Below, in pieces: positions 11,681 through 24,188 of a stretch of 64,000 nt of DNA. Both the position numbers and the translations under genes were made by a program. Position 1 is the first letter of the stretch. Each line of letters begins with the position of its first letter. The notes beneath the pieces are model-generated. The model had not been told where the DNA came from. It saw nothing but the letters and a program-made list of their open reading frames with translations, and searched no databases. The stretch lies in the NCBI RefSeq assembly GCF_032062135.1, contig NC_092858.1:163491409-163555408 (forward strand), in the 5' to 3' direction. Source of the DNA: Pyxicephalus adspersus. Taxonomy: Eukaryota > Chordata > Amphibia > Anura > Pyxicephalidae.

Positions 11681-13333
11681 TCTCCAATGATATCTCATAG
11701 CGAATGAGCCAACAAGAGGTGGAAAAGGAAGGTAATACCTCTGACCCTTTTATATCTTGGTGTTGAATGAATAAACAGGAACATTATTCCTTTCAAAAAC
11801 AGTAAGCTCACTTGTTTGCTTATTTAAAAGTGTCACAATCTGTGCATTTAATGTTCTGTTTATTTTCTTTTACTCTGAAGATCAATCAACATTCACATTC
11901 AGTGAATCAATGGCTTTATGTCAATACTATGACAATACTAGTTCTGGTTTCTGCCCTCTCTCTCTGCCATGGCACAGATACATGCTGGAAAAATCACAAA
12001 TTTCCCTATTTATCTTGTATGACACATTATACTCTTGTATAATGTACTAGTGTTAAACCTTTGCTGCCTAAGACTAAGAGATATTTAGAATTTGGAAGCA
12101 GTAGGAATAAATTATGAAATGTGTTTAAGAGCCCTTATATGTATGAATGAGTTCCTCATTGCAAAGCCTCCACCAGTTACATAGTATTGTCACCTTAGAT
12201 CGGGAAAAAACCTTTAAAAGACCTCAGATGTAATTTGCATCAGATTAGCTCATTTACAATAAACAATTATTCAATTATTAAATACACAAATGCTTCAATT
12301 GGCATGTTTGGAATATTGCCATGGTATTGTACATGATATTCAATATTATGCGAGAACTCCACCCCAATTTTTATTGATTAAAAGAAAAGTATTTCCAAGT
12401 ATAGTTTAGCAGTGATTTAAGCAAATACATTTTTTTACAACAGTCCTAGTTTTTTAAAAATATTTTTGTATTGGATCCTCCAAGACCAAAGCTAATCTAA
12501 TGATCTTGTCCATCCTACAGATATTTATTGAGCCCTGTTTTAGTTGAGCATTTGGACAGCTTGAAAAACATTAACAATGTGGTGCTTTCTGTTCAAGCTG
12601 ATACTGTATTGAAATATAGAAAACTTCTATAGGTTTATTTTTGTTCTAAATGTATCTATATAATTTCCCTAACATAAGGCTTTTTCAAAACCTTTCAAGG
12701 TAAGCCATCTGGTCCAAGTATGTCTCATCTTATTTTCTCCACCCGTAGTATGAAAACATATCCTAAACACATGTAAAAATTGCAAAATTTGCAAATGTTC
12801 AAACAAATGTTTTAGGTGTGTTCTGTCATATTAATGTAAAATATTGTGGTCTTTAAGTTTTGTTCATAATGTAACTCATCTATCATTGCAATGTGCTCAA
12901 ACTGAAGGAAGTGTAAGATTTCTTGGGAAAATTCAGGAAAAAGGTGCATTTCTGTGAATAAAGAGTAAGTGCCAATGAATCATAAATATATGGTTTATGT
13001 ATCTATGCATGCATTTAAAATGATTGTATGTATCTGCCACACATACATTGTAAATGTGTCAGAAAGAAAGAGACATTTGACTTTCAGACAACCAACCCAA
13101 ACAGAAAAAGATTTGGCAAATGAAGGTGCTGCTGTACCAAATATTGAGCTCCCTTTGTAAATTAAATGTTCAAATGAAATAATATCATACATTCACTTCC
13201 TTGATTTTGGGATATTAATAGAATATTAGCAATGGAAAAGCTGATGAATTAGGTCACTATTTATGAAATCTACAGAATATATTGCATTACCTAATTAATA
13301 CAGTGCACACCTGAAACACTTGATTGAGTTTGC
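11681..13333. other. No supported feature
   Basis: AT-rich sequence without protein-like frames or repeats that I recognise. Confidence 0.45.
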
Positions 13334-13412
13334 CAATCTCACAATTATTACATAATTACATAATTAGTCAGGTTGAAGGACATAAGTTCATGAAGTTCAA
13401 CCACATGTATTT
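13334..13412 (-). mobile_element. LINE 3'-tail fragment
   Basis: Reversed, it reads GTTGAACTTCATGAACTTATG then CAACCTGACTAATTATG, matching the end of the LINE 3' region near 37605-37645 (AAACTTGATGGACTTATG). The frame at 13324-13608 overlaps it and is not a gene. Confidence 0.5.
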
Positions 13413-14502
13413 AGGATATATTCTAGGACCACAGATTCCATATAAAAGATCAGCGCCATACCTAAAAATTTCAACTGATGGGTTAACCGGTTTGTGTTTT
13501 AAAAATAGCTCTATAGAGAGCAAACAAATGAATTATTTGGACCCTGAGATAAACCTACAATATAAGCTGTTCAGTTTGTACAAACTCCCAATCAAACATG
13601 TGGGATGACGTGGATAGTCACACTTTGTGATTGAAAACGTTTGGGGGCTGACTGGACGTTCAACACACCTACTCCACCTTCTTCTACATCACCTCTAATC
13701 CCACCATAAGACTTACATTAAGACCATCTTTATTATGTTATTCAGTTGCCTTGTATCCTTGTGGAGTCGTGATGGACCAGTTGTATGCAACGTCAAGGCA
13801 TGAATCAAGCAGGGCCAACCAAGTTCTGATTTCCTAACATGCTGAAATTGTTTTTTTTTTAAGTGGATCTGTATTATTATTCAGTAAGTGGAACATTTAA
13901 TCAGCATGGAAGTGGCTTTTTGGAGTTTGGTAATTAGTATGGAGTCTTTCATCACAATTTGTTTTAGGATAATGGGTTTCCCTTCAACCTTAGATGTTTT
14001 AGGCATCCAAAATATATATTTATTTACTTAGTAATTATAGGTGGTCCTTTATCTGCAGAGATGTAATTTCAGCTGATTGAATATCCATAGGGGAATTACT
14101 TTTTTGTAAAATAGTTACTGTTGTGTGATGAAGGAGCTGATGTAGAGCTTTGAAAAATATAGGATAGAGCAGATTATGCCTTGATGATTTTTTCCCCAGT
14201 TGGTGATCTATACACTTCTAGCAGAACCACTAGCTACTGAAGGTCTGTACATACAGCAGTAAAATAGTATAGCATGGTCATTCCATCATTATCCTACCAC
14301 ACACCCCATCCATCTGACTAATTAATGGGTATCAGCATATGGATGACATCATTACTCTATTCTTTCATTCTGGTTCAAGTTTCCATTGGTACATTGATTT
14401 CACTTTGGTGCTGGACCTTCCTCCTCTATTTAGAATTTTGCTATACTCAAGTTTATTGACGGACTCATGTACTTACCCTAGTTTATATAAAATACATGCT
14501 CT
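13413..14502. other. No supported feature
   Basis: No family or exon recognised. Confidence 0.4.
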
Positions 14503-15294
14503 GGGTAGCTCGGACCTTTAGCCCCCTCCGGTACCACCCCCCGCCTACCAGCCATCCCCAAAAACACTCATATAACTGGCAAGCAGCCGTTTATTAACAA
14601 AATAAATAACCTTTTATTTTAATAAAAAACATCTGAATATAAACAGTTCAAACATAAATAACATACAAAACATGCATTAACATAAATTAAAATAACTTAG
14701 CATAATTGAACAATTTGGAAACCAAATTACCATACCTATAAAAATACCATAAACATACAACATAAATATAAAAAACTTACTCCAATATTTAACCAATAAA
14801 ATTCTCATTAAACAACAGTGACCAATTGCACTATGTGAATCAACATGCACTAAATTTACCCAACCAGGCTGAAGACCTAGGAAAGGTAAAGCCCGTACCA
14901 ACCACGTATATTTCCAAAATATCACACTGGCCCCTAGCTGCCCAGCACCGCCTCAGGGACCCCACACTGTAAAAACCATAAAGGGGGTACCCCACAGCTG
15001 GGTTGCCCCTTCCAAACTTACCACCAGGACTCTTTCATTCCTAAAACCCAACCGCCACTACCTAGCCATAGGGTGGAAGGGTGGGAAATTTTTTTTTCCG
15101 CAAAACAGTCCTTAACTTCTGATTCCCTCCCTATTTAATCCATCTATTCTCCTCCCCCTTTTACTTCTGACCCAGTCCTTAGCTAACCCCACCCCAAGCT
15201 CTCCACTAGTTAACCCTTTAACCATTCATTGGGGCTGCCCTCACCCGGTCATGCAGTCCCTATGCCTATTTGCCTTGCTGCAGGCCTCACTTTT
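14503..15294 (+). mobile_element. R-family repeat, long form
   Basis: Opens GGGTAGCTCGGACCTTTAGC and closes CACCCGGTCATGCAGTCCC...GCAGGCCTCAC, the same ends as the 300-bp copy at 250-551. About 500 bases of AT-rich interior (TTTATTAACA near 14590) are absent from that short copy. The minus frame at 14677-14925 is not supported as a gene. Superfamily unknown. Confidence 0.6.
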
Positions 15295-15599
15295 TAATAA
15301 CATACATAATTAGATAATTACCTAGAATTAGGATTTAACAAATTTGTTTCCATCAATTAGACCAATAGCATGTTGAATTGGGAATTTTTTTCTATGCTTA
15401 CTTTACTCCAATCATGTATAGAAATCAAACAACATATGAATTTCCTTTGCTCGTAGCTGGATAACTAAAGCGATTAAAGCTTTTCTGAGCTAAATTAAAA
15501 ATGTTCTCCTATAATAAATCAACTCCACAATGAGAAAATCTTTGCTGCAATTCTCAATTAGGTAAAATCCCACTGCTTCTAAAAGATTATTATAAATAA

Positions 15600-15604
<5 letters not shown>

Positions 15605-15639
<35 letters not shown>

Positions 15640-15641
15640 TA
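15605..15641. repeat. (TA)n microsatellite
   Basis: About 17 TA units, preceded by a TATGTGTA run and followed by AT-rich sequence, about 190 bases downstream of the claudin stop codon. Simple repeat, likely length-polymorphic. Confidence 0.9.
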
Positions 15642-15833
15642 TATATTTACAGCACAAACCATTTAATCATTTAATGCTATGAGAAGTTTCTACCTTTTCA
15701 TTCTCCGTATGTTATAATAAGAGAACCTTTTTTCCCATATACACCCTCTTTAACGTTTGTCTAGTTGCATTGGACATACCAGTTATCAGTTGTAGATAGT
15801 ATTTCCATATTATTAAATTATCCTGTAATGTAG

Positions 15834-16562
15834 TTATATTCTTATTGTTTCATTTTTCCTGGTATGAATTTTAAACACCTGTAGTTCTCTTGCTAAAGGC
15901 TTTTCTTCTGGACCAGGGCAGGGTTTTGGTTGACATTCATTGTCATCTGATGGATGAACACACCTTCCATCTCTGCAATAACAAGGGTGGTACCAGCAAA
16001 ATATGGATCCTCCAATGAAGAACAACAGGGCCGTTGGCCACCCAAGCATGACCGCCTCGCCAATTTCTTGTTGCTGGACACTTTTACAATAGGAAAAGCA
16101 AACAGATTTCATGATGTTGACAGCTACAAGTGTCACAGGGATCAAAACAAGAATTCCCGCGATAATGTAGCAGATACCCGAAAAAAGGAGAAAGCAGGGG
16201 CTGCTTTTAAAGTTTTCATTGCAGCATTTCTTATATAACATGCCAATAAGACCATTCAAAAAGCCAGCTACTGCTGCCAGCACTGCAAAGGACATAAGCA
16301 CTTTGGACATCTTCAAATCTGGAGTCAGTGAATTGGATGTAGAATAGGAGTTGCAATACATTGGATTTCCACTTTGCCTCACACAGGTTACCCACAGGCC
16401 ATCCCAACGACTTATCCAATGTCCATCAAGTCGCATGCCATAGCCATTGCTTTCTGCTACAATAGAAACTCTCCAATGGGGAATTCCACAGACAACAAAT
16501 GTGAGAATCATGGCTATGCCACCCAATATCATACCAACGGATTGAACTATACCGGGCACCAT
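15834..16562 (-). CDS. Claudin, claudin-8/17-like, single coding exon
   Basis: Four-pass tight-junction membrane protein of 242 residues that would sit in the lateral plasma membrane of epithelia and set paracellular ion permeability. Seen: W30 in PHWRV after the first membrane segment (about residues 7-28), the claudin signature GLW at 55-57 followed by C60 and C70, membrane segments near 88-110, 121-143 and 171-190, and the motif QQEIGEAVMLGW before segment four, which resembles the QKRELGEALYLGW block of claudin-8 and claudin-17. A frame continues 20 codons upstream, but a splice acceptor (polypyrimidine plus CAG, exon boundary near 16604) lies inside it, and the chosen ATG has A at -3 and G at +4 and aligns with claudin N termini. 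Odd points: the first loop is about six residues longer before GLW than in usual claudins, the tail is Cys/Pro rich, and the C terminus is TIRI instead of the common YV. Family is sure; the exact paralogue is not. Confidence 0.93.
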   Translation of the reverse strand: MVPGIVQSVGMILGGIAMILTFVVCGIPHWRVSIVAESNGYGMRLDGHWISRWDGLWVTCVRQSGNPMYCNSYSTSNSLTPDLKMSKVLMSFAVLAAVAGFLNGLIGMLYKKCCNENFKSSPCFLLFSGICYIIAGILVLIPVTLVAVNIMKSVCFSYCKSVQQQEIGEAVMLGWPTALLFFIGGSIFCWYHPCYCRDGRCVHPSDDNECQPKPCPGPEEKPLARELQVFKIHTRKNETIRI

Positions 16563-16604
16563 TATGGCAATTAGCTCAGGTTTTTTCTTAGATCGGAAAG
16601 AATA
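16563..16604 (-). other. Probable 5' UTR start of the claudin exon, behind a splice acceptor
   Basis: Reading the minus strand, TTCTCTTTCTACAG ends at 16605 and is a good 3' splice site. It would place 42 bases of 5' UTR before the claudin ATG. Claudin-8-type genes commonly have an intron only in the 5' UTR, so the pattern fits. The upstream non-coding exon was not located. Confidence 0.45.
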
Positions 16605-16695
16605 CTGTAGAAAGAGAATCACACTTTTTCACACGCTGTTATAAGTGCCTTCTTTTCTGCTTGGAATCCTTACTTTTAATGTCCTCTTTAAGTAC

Positions 16696-16832
16696 CAGTG
16701 TCTCCTTTCTGGACTTTCAGTGTCTTCTTTTTCTGTTTTCAGTGTTGACTTTCTTTTTACTGGAAAGAATCTTAACTTGAACTTGCAGTTTCCTCTCTTT
16801 GGATGCTCAGTGTCTTTCCATTGAATCTTCAG
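16696..16832. repeat. Degenerate 22-bp tandem repeat upstream of the claudin
   Basis: Units start with CAGTGTCT or a close variant at 16696, 16718, 16740, 16786 and 16808, with a final CAG at 16830. Spacing is 22, 22, 46 and 22 bases, so the 46-base gap is close to two units. Units are pyrimidine rich on the plus strand (purine rich on the claudin strand). The array lies 134 bases above the claudin ATG, inside the presumed 5' UTR intron or promoter-proximal region. Confidence 0.6.
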
Positions 16833-17895
16833 TAAGATGATCAGGTCTCAGTTCCAAGCAAGTTCTGAAAAACGGAGTCTTAGCAGTCAATTTATTATTG
16901 CTCTGGCACGTGCATAAATTGTGTTCTTTTACATAAGACATCAGGTGTGGTTTTTCCAAGTTGTCCAGTCTAAACAGAACTCAGTGATCCAACTCAGCAC
17001 ACCTAAGGCTATGAAAACGCAATACTCTTGGCACAGGAAAACCAGATGTCTTAGGGATGTCTAAGGGGAAGCTGCCTGTGATTAACATGTTTAGTATCTG
17101 CGTACAGTATGTACATTATGTAAAACACTTGAACATTACTACCCAGCATGTGAATAATTAGATGTTTAGGCAAGCAGATTAGAGGTTTCACCTAGGAGTT
17201 TGAAACATAAAGAGAATCATTGACATAAATTTAGGATTGTGTACAAACAAATAAAACCCAAGATGTTATGCACAATGGTACCTGAAAAGAACATGGACAT
17301 ACTGTATTCCATCTGCTCAAATTAAGGCTTTAAAATATTTTTGTTTGTAGTCATATATAATGTGCCCAATGTAATATTGCTGAAACACATATTGCTGTAA
17401 TATTGGTTTTTGTATCACTTAGCATCTTTACAGCAAATGTTCTGGAGTTTCAGTAACAATAAACATAAAAATTATGTAATAAAATTAAATTTATAAACTT
17501 GAATTTAAAAAAAAATTATTTTTGTTGATGTTATTGTTGATTAATTTATAGGTAACAACACTTAATCGATTGACAAAAGTTGAACCAGAGAATAAAAAAA
17601 AATACTCTTTTAGGGGGGTTCTCCCTGCCTTTTTACTTACTTTATGTCTTGCTCCCTTGGCAGGCATCAAACTCTCTTTTCTCGGATGTTATGGATTGTA
17701 GACGGGCTCTTTCTTTCTTCAGTTACAATGTAGGGCAATTGGATCTGCATTGTAGGTAATGATATCAGAGTCTGTGACTGACAGCGCACCTTAGTGTGAA
17801 GTAGGGGGTGTAGTTGTAGAAGAGGAGGAAACCAGTCAAGGTATGAGGGAAAGCAGAACTAAACCATCAAAACAAAAATTTGTGACAGACAGGTT
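16833..17895. other. Claudin upstream region, no supported feature
   Basis: The non-coding first exon and promoter of the claudin should be in or beyond this region, but no reliable donor or core promoter could be chosen by eye. Confidence 0.35.
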
Positions 17896-17903
17896 CTTTA
17901 AAA

Positions 17904-18232
17904 CAATAGTCCCCAACCTTTTCAGGCTTGTGGACCACTAAATGCACAGACTTTGCACCACACATGTGCGGGGAGCCGTGTGTCACTTAAAGGGAAAGAA
18001 ACTTGTCCTCAGAGTGACATCATGATACCAAAACCTGCCCACTCTCCCATCATAGGTCTAAGCCTAAGGTCCAGAGAAACAATCGGCCCACAGCCCTGAG
18101 TCTGCGATGTCTCCGGAAGACGTGGTCCGGTTAGCCCCCCAGCGGGGGTGGTAGTAGGTGTTCCGGCCGGAGCCACAGCCCATTTGTCACACGACTACTA
18201 GTGGCCCGCGGACCAGGGGTTGGGGACCCCTG
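17904..18232. mobile_element. hAT nonautonomous element with exact 8-bp target duplication
   Basis: CTTTAAAA occurs at 17896-17903 and again at 18233-18240. Inner ends CAATAGTCCCCAACCTTTTC and the inverse of GGTTGGGGACCCCTG form terminal inverted repeats that extend to GTGGACCAC/GTGGCCCGCGGACC. An 8-bp duplication with such ends is diagnostic of hAT. No transposase is encoded. Confidence 0.88.
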
Positions 18233-18240
18233 CTTTAAAA

Positions 18241-19675
18241 AATACACTTACCTGCCTAATTGCAAGCTTTTATTTAAACTCACTAGTCCTCCTTGACCAA
18301 ACCTGGATGACCTAGCTCACATGTGCACAGAGTTCATTCAGTCTCAACAGCCCCAGAAGATGCCAGAATACCCAGCATATACCAACATCCTACTCTTAGC
18401 TCTGCATACACAGCTCATTAAAGTAAGAAAAGAAGATTGTGAACAGGTATGGAGCAGCAGGTGAAAATATTTTATTGCAGAAGGGACATCGCCTCTCCTT
18501 CTAAAATAAGAATTCTACCTGCTCTCAATTTCTGTATGCAGAACTATATTTCTGCTTTAAATAAAAAGAGTGCTTTTTAAGGGTGTCCTAGACATAAAAG
18601 AGCATTAAGCATGATTTGTTTATTACCTTTGAGTCGGGCTTTAAATTTAAAATATCTATATAAGGATTGCTATTAAAGTTTCTTTCTAATTATTTAAAAA
18701 TATAATACCAATGAAATAGAATATGCTCTGTCAGCAATATTATTCTTTTAAAACTTGCCTTTTATTCCATTAGCAGCTTAAAGGTAAATAATCTAATGCA
18801 AAATCATCCTCAACGCAATTTAGACAGAAACCCAAGATGTTCATGAGGACCTCAGTTTTAACCCTTAGGGGGAATAGCACAGTTGGTAAGTCATATTACA
18901 AGGTAGTAATAGATTAATAGATTACAAAAAATTATATATTGCATGGCAATACATGCAATGCAGATGAGGAATAATTTGTTCCTATAGATTTTCATATTGT
19001 TGGCAATAATAAGAAATTAAAGCTGTTATCGTTTATAGGGCTAAATTGTAAATGTACACAAATGTACACCATACAAATAGGCAGTATAATTTGCCATGTT
19101 GTATCAAATGTTTATTGGTGCTTTTACTGGGAAAAGTCCCGGATGGATGTTTTGTGGGACCATGGTTTCCTAGATTTTTTTACGAAGGTAGATCCAGCAC
19201 AGATTTGTTGCAGGGAAGCTCTAGCTTTCCATGCAGGTTTTTCAAGTTCTGATCTGGGGTTGGTTCTACTGGAAATCTGTAAGACTGGGGTGGGGCAGAT
19301 TCCCAACTTCGGGTCTCACATTTTCCTGAGGCTCACAAGCCTTTATAGCTCAGGTGCTAAGCAGCAGAGGCTCTAACTGTGTAATACAGACTACCTGTGC
19401 CAGTGACAGTAAGAAGTAAAAGTACTGCTTTGGAAGACAGCTTTATTCGTTTTGTTGAAAGACTTTTTGTGTTGCTCAAACACCCCTGCGAGGGCAGATT
19501 GTTTTGTTTGTTTGCACTTTTCTTTCAATGTGGGCAGGAGCCCTAAAGAGACACAGATGCCTTATTAACAGCCTGCCATTTGGTGCGAATCCCCACACAA
19601 TGTACACCCATATGTGGATTCTACATATTCAAACTATAAAATGAAACAGCGTTCAGTCTGAATAGGTAAGTAATA
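18241..19675. other. No supported feature
   Basis: Overlapping frames at 19052-19376 read in three phases and show no conserved protein. Confidence 0.4.
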
Positions 19676-19940
19676 TTGCAGTCAAATCAGTATATTGTTT
19701 TAAATTTCCTGCAAGGTTACGCCCCAGCACCCTACGTCGGCACGCTCACACGTCCCATTGGTCACGCTGGGTATGCAAGACCAGTGGACACAAATGCCGG
19801 GCGAGCATCATCAGAGGATGCCGCAGGCTCATTGGGACCAGGAAAGCCCTTTACAATGTCACCCCAAGTGTGGCTCTGGGTTACCGCTTTTGGTACTAAA
19901 AATTAACCCCGAGCCACACTCGGTAATACCGCCAGGGAGG
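19676..19940 (+). mobile_element. TTAA MITE copy D, 5'-truncated
   Basis: Ends with the family 3' terminus (CGAGCCACACTCGG, ACCGCCAGGGAGG) followed by TTAA at 19941-19944. The 5' half is missing. Frames at 19676-19958 fall inside it. Confidence 0.65.
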
Positions 19941-19969
19941 TTAAGGTCATTAGACTAGACTAGTGTCTG

Positions 19970-20222
19970 GGCAACATAGTGGCTCAGTGGTCACTATTCT
20001 TGCCTTTATAGCAGTAGGTACACTGTCTACATGGAACTTTCTGGTGTTTGTGTGGGTCTTTGTCCTAAAACACACTGGTAAGTTACTCTGCTTCCAAAAA
20101 TTGGCTTTAGGCTGTGTTAATGACATATAACTATGATTGTGAACCCCTCTGGGGGACAAGTAGTGATATGAGCTTTGTAAAGCGCTGTGTAATATGTGGG
20201 CACTATACAAATACAAGATAAT
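19970..20222 (+). mobile_element. SINE copy S2
   Basis: Head GTGGCTCAGTGG keeps the A-box-like region; the B box has decayed. Tail TTTGTAAAGCGCTGTGTAAT and GGGCACTATACAAATAC matches S1 and S3. The minus frame at 19950-20216 is a shadow. Confidence 0.75.
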
Positions 20223-20714
20223 AACACAGAAATCCTAAGTAGTGTTGTCAGCACTTCCTAGTTAAACAGCAATATTATTGACAGAGTATGTAACAGTCAT
20301 TACTTAATAAAATGTTAATTGCCTGGGTAAAAAAATCCTTTGGTTTTATTTGTTTCAATCACACACCGCAGATGAAACACACATGCAGATAACAACAAAG
20401 CTCCATACTTATTCTAGCTCAGTGATCCAGAAGATGTTAAATGTTCAGAGTATCTAACTCCAACCAGGTGAGCTGTTTTTTTAGGATCAGATCACAAATT
20501 GCAGTTTATATAATCCCTCAGTATAGGTCCTGTGTATATTCTCATGGCATACAACATCTATAAAAAATATCGGGAGGTGTTTTTTAGTCAACAGAAGAGG
20601 ACCAGACAGGGCTGACAACACAGTATGGGATTTTGGATTTCCAGTGCACAAGACAATAGAAAGTGTGCAAATGTGTATATAACCCAGAGATGATTTTTTT
20701 ACCCTGATATTCAC

Positions 20715-21054
20715 TTAAAACAGACCTAAACTAAAAAAATATACTTTACAGAAATGGGCAGACAACCCTTTTATATAAAGTAAAAATGCTATTCTTCTGC
20801 AAAGGAGTGAACCCCTTGCCCATCTGTCTTAATCGCCACAGCGTAGCCCCCCTCACGCCTGCGCAGTGCGAGATCTGGTGGGATAGCCCGAAGAAGAAAC
20901 AAGACAAGGCAAGATGGCAGTGCCGGGTGCTCCCACCACTGGGATGAAGGAGAATACCAGGACACAATCGAGAACTTCTCCAGCGGGTTCGAGGGATCTG
21001 TAGAATTAAAGATAAGTGTATTTATTTTTTATTTTCAGCTTAATTCCGCCTTAA
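20715..21054. mobile_element. T-family MITE copy
   Basis: Left end TTAAAACAGACCTAAACT and right end TAATTCCGCCTTAA are imperfect inverted repeats; the interior CAAGATGGCAGTGCCGGGTGC and AAAGATAAGTGTATTTATT match copies at 33542-34372 and 57643-58216. Confidence 0.6.
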
Positions 21055-23538
21055 AGACAAATTACAACCCAAGATATGGTAGAAGTCCCCTCCTCTCTTT
21101 CCCATTTCTCCAATTTACAGTACATTGATAAGGATTGCAGCAGGCACAGATATGCCAACCCCACCTTTTCCACCACCATTTATATTATATAAATTATATA
21201 AAGCCCCTAACTATGAGACCTACCAGTATATCTTCTCCAGTGCAGTGACCGGCAGGTACACAGCTTTAAAGTTATAAAATTGCTGACACTTTAGTATCTC
21301 CCAGGCCTCTGCTAATGTTGTTTTGTGGCTTTGTGCCTCGCTGTCTTTGGTAAGTAGAACCTGATAGGAATTGTGGTGCTCTTTGCATTTTTAGTAAGCA
21401 CAAGGAAATCAAGAATTCACTTCTCTTCCAGCAAGGACTAACCTGCTGTTTCCAAGGAGAGATATTCCTAACATATCACACCACACTCTTGACTTTCCCC
21501 AGGCCAAGTATTTTTTTAAACTTTGTCCCTCTTGCTGCCTCTTTGCAGCTCTTCATTGTTGAAGAATTTTTACTGAAAAAGTGCCTAACACTGTATAGCT
21601 TACAGGCTATATTGCTAAAAGTGTGTTGTTTATGTATGTCAATGTCTAAACTTTAGTACAGGACTTTAGTAGCTAAAAACAGTTAAACGATTGCAAAGCT
21701 TGATCCTTCCCTACTCTAACAGTATGCTTTTAACTCTTAAATTCCATCCATGGGAATTTTGTTTTAAATTTTATTCCAAAACCTAACCTAAATTTTTAAG
21801 TCCCCTTCTGAACATCAATTACCCTCCTCCCATGTCTCACTAACTTATCTAGCACATTTATATCAAACGTGTATGATTTCTAAAGTTCCAAAGCTTTTTT
21901 ATTCTCAGCCTATTGGTCCCCAACCTGATAAATCTTCTGCATACTCATCCTGTTTTTTTACCGGCAATTTCAACTGGCATTGGTTCTCAACGCTGGCCAC
22001 CCACCTTAGTGTACACTAAATATTCCATGTTTTCATATACTAAAGTTTCAAATGTATAATAGTTACCTCCTAACTATTTTGATTTAGAGGGACTGACCCT
22101 CTTGACATTTTCATATCATTTTCTTTTGGGGGGACATGTCAGGGGTGTGTGACATGACTACATACATTACACTAACAAATGTCTTTCTTCCCTTGTTTTG
22201 AAAAAATTCTTCACTTGAAAGATTAGTAGGTATAGTGCAAAACTCTACAAGAAAATCTAAATGTATGCATTAACATCTCTCATTTTTTCTATTTAATATG
22301 TGATTTTCTGATTTAGGATTTAGAGAAATTATATTTTAAATTGTTTCTCAGCAGCATTTATATTTACTTTTATCTGATGTTTTTCACAATTTCTGGTTTC
22401 CAGGTAACAGCCCACCAGCATGTTTACCTTTTATATCAAACATGTATGATTAGTAGCCAGCCACAGTCATCGTGGGGTTTTGATGAGAATTGTCATATGG
22501 AAGTCACATTTTACATAGATAAGCAAAGGATGTACAGCGCTTATCAGTTTGTTACCGTGCAGACAACCACTGATTTATCGTATAAATATTTATGTTTATG
22601 TCTTCTTATTATAATGACATTCACATGAATATAGTGAAAAAAACAATGAAATGTTGAGGCTAAAGACATCCAAAAGTTATTATTTTGAATGTATAAGTCA
22701 AGGATCCTGGGAGTTGAGGATATGTTAGTGAAGCTTGACTGTCCTGTAAAGTATACAGATACAGTTGGCCTACCCATAATCCTTGTCTTGTTCAATAAAG
22801 ATTCAAAAGCCTGTTAAGGTAAAGTGTTCAAGACCACAACTTTATTAATTATTTGCATATTTAATCCATCTTAGCCACAAAATATTGTTAACATTAATTG
22901 CGTGTCCTAGCCATCATTCCTGGACCAGCATTCCAATAGGTTTACTACTATTTAAACACCAGCAAGGTAAAAACACACATAAAAAATTAAGACTATAAAC
23001 AAAAACATTGAGAAAGGTAGTTGGAAACATTCTAGAAAATTGTATGAAGCTTATGGTCACCCACTTTTTCTATTCATAAACTGTATGGAAACCCTAACAA
23101 TGAACTTCTAATATTTTCTCTCTACTGATCTAAATATACAGCTAGAAGTGTTCTGGTATATTTGTTCATTAGGTACAAAAATACTTGATTTTTGTCAGAA
23201 ATCATGTGATCTGATCATGAAGAAGGCAGGAACCTTCTAAATTTTTGGAACGTCAGTTTAATGCCTTAACACAGGGTCTTCCAATTCCAACCCCTATTTA
23301 ACAAAAACGTTGCACTATACTTATTTTATATAACTATAACCTCATGCCACACTTACATTAGCCAAGGACTCTCTTCACCAAACCTCAAAGGAGCTTTTTT
23401 TTCCTATTGGCAAAAAGGAAGCAGTTTTGGCACAGCAACTTGATAAGGATTGTTCAAGGAGCGGTACTTGGGGTTGGCGGATTTGGTAAGGAAGCTCCAT
23501 CTATTTATTAGTGGTCGGTTCTATTTTATGTTTTGCAG
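21055..23538. other. No supported feature
   Basis: AT-rich; frames at 22341-22628 and 22544-22795 overlap on opposite strands and have no protein support. Confidence 0.4.
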
Positions 23539-23661
23539 CTCACAAGTGCTTTCAACCTGGTTTGCTGTAGCAAAGATTTACTTCAGCTACTGATATTAAC
23601 AATGGCTTCAAAAACTAAATTGCTTATTTGTGCTTATGTTCTTCTGTTAAGCTGGAATAGG
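23539..23661 (+). other. Second candidate signal-peptide exon
   Basis: The acceptor ATTTTATGTTTTGCAG is followed by 63 bases, an ATG at 23602 (A at -3, G at +4), 20 codons beginning MASKTKLLICAYVLLLSW, and AGG|GTAACT as a phase-0 donor. Length of the coding part (60 bases) and intron phase equal those of the exon at 1949-2008, though the sequences do not match closely. The peptide has a basic start and hydrophobic core, as in a secretion signal. A frame also begins upstream at 23533 but crosses the acceptor. The donor is only moderate (C at +5). No gene family is recognised. Confidence 0.33.
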
Positions 23662-24188
23662 GTAACTTATTTTCTGCATTTTTCTACGATCCTTTTCTTA
23701 AAAAGGGGTTTCTGTGACCAATTTAAAGTCATATAACACAAATTTGACCTCTTTATTTGGGTTAAGTTGGGTTTGTCATAGAGTATAGATTGGTTATAGC
23801 TCAACAATGGGAAGCTGCAAGGCCTAATGAGGAACTAAACCATATTTACACTCATCTGTCCCCGTTCCATTGGGAGCGCCACAATCTTCTACTTTTTTCT
23901 CTGCCATGTTGTGATCTTCAGTTATCTCTGGTAATTTAGTTCTAGTCACTGCAGGGGAAGCCAGATACTTCCCAATTAGTCCTAGCTCTGATATCATTCT
24001 TTAAGATGCGGAATCAGCAGAGGTAGAAGAAGCAGCAGGAAGTAAGAAAAGAAAACGTGTATTGGTAACACCTATGTTTGGATATCCCATAGTGGAGAAA
24101 ATGGTCACTAGGGACACATAGAAAAGTGAATCTTCTCAACAGGGGCCTTTGTACTTTTGTGTACCCTTCCATATTCTTCCAGAATTAA

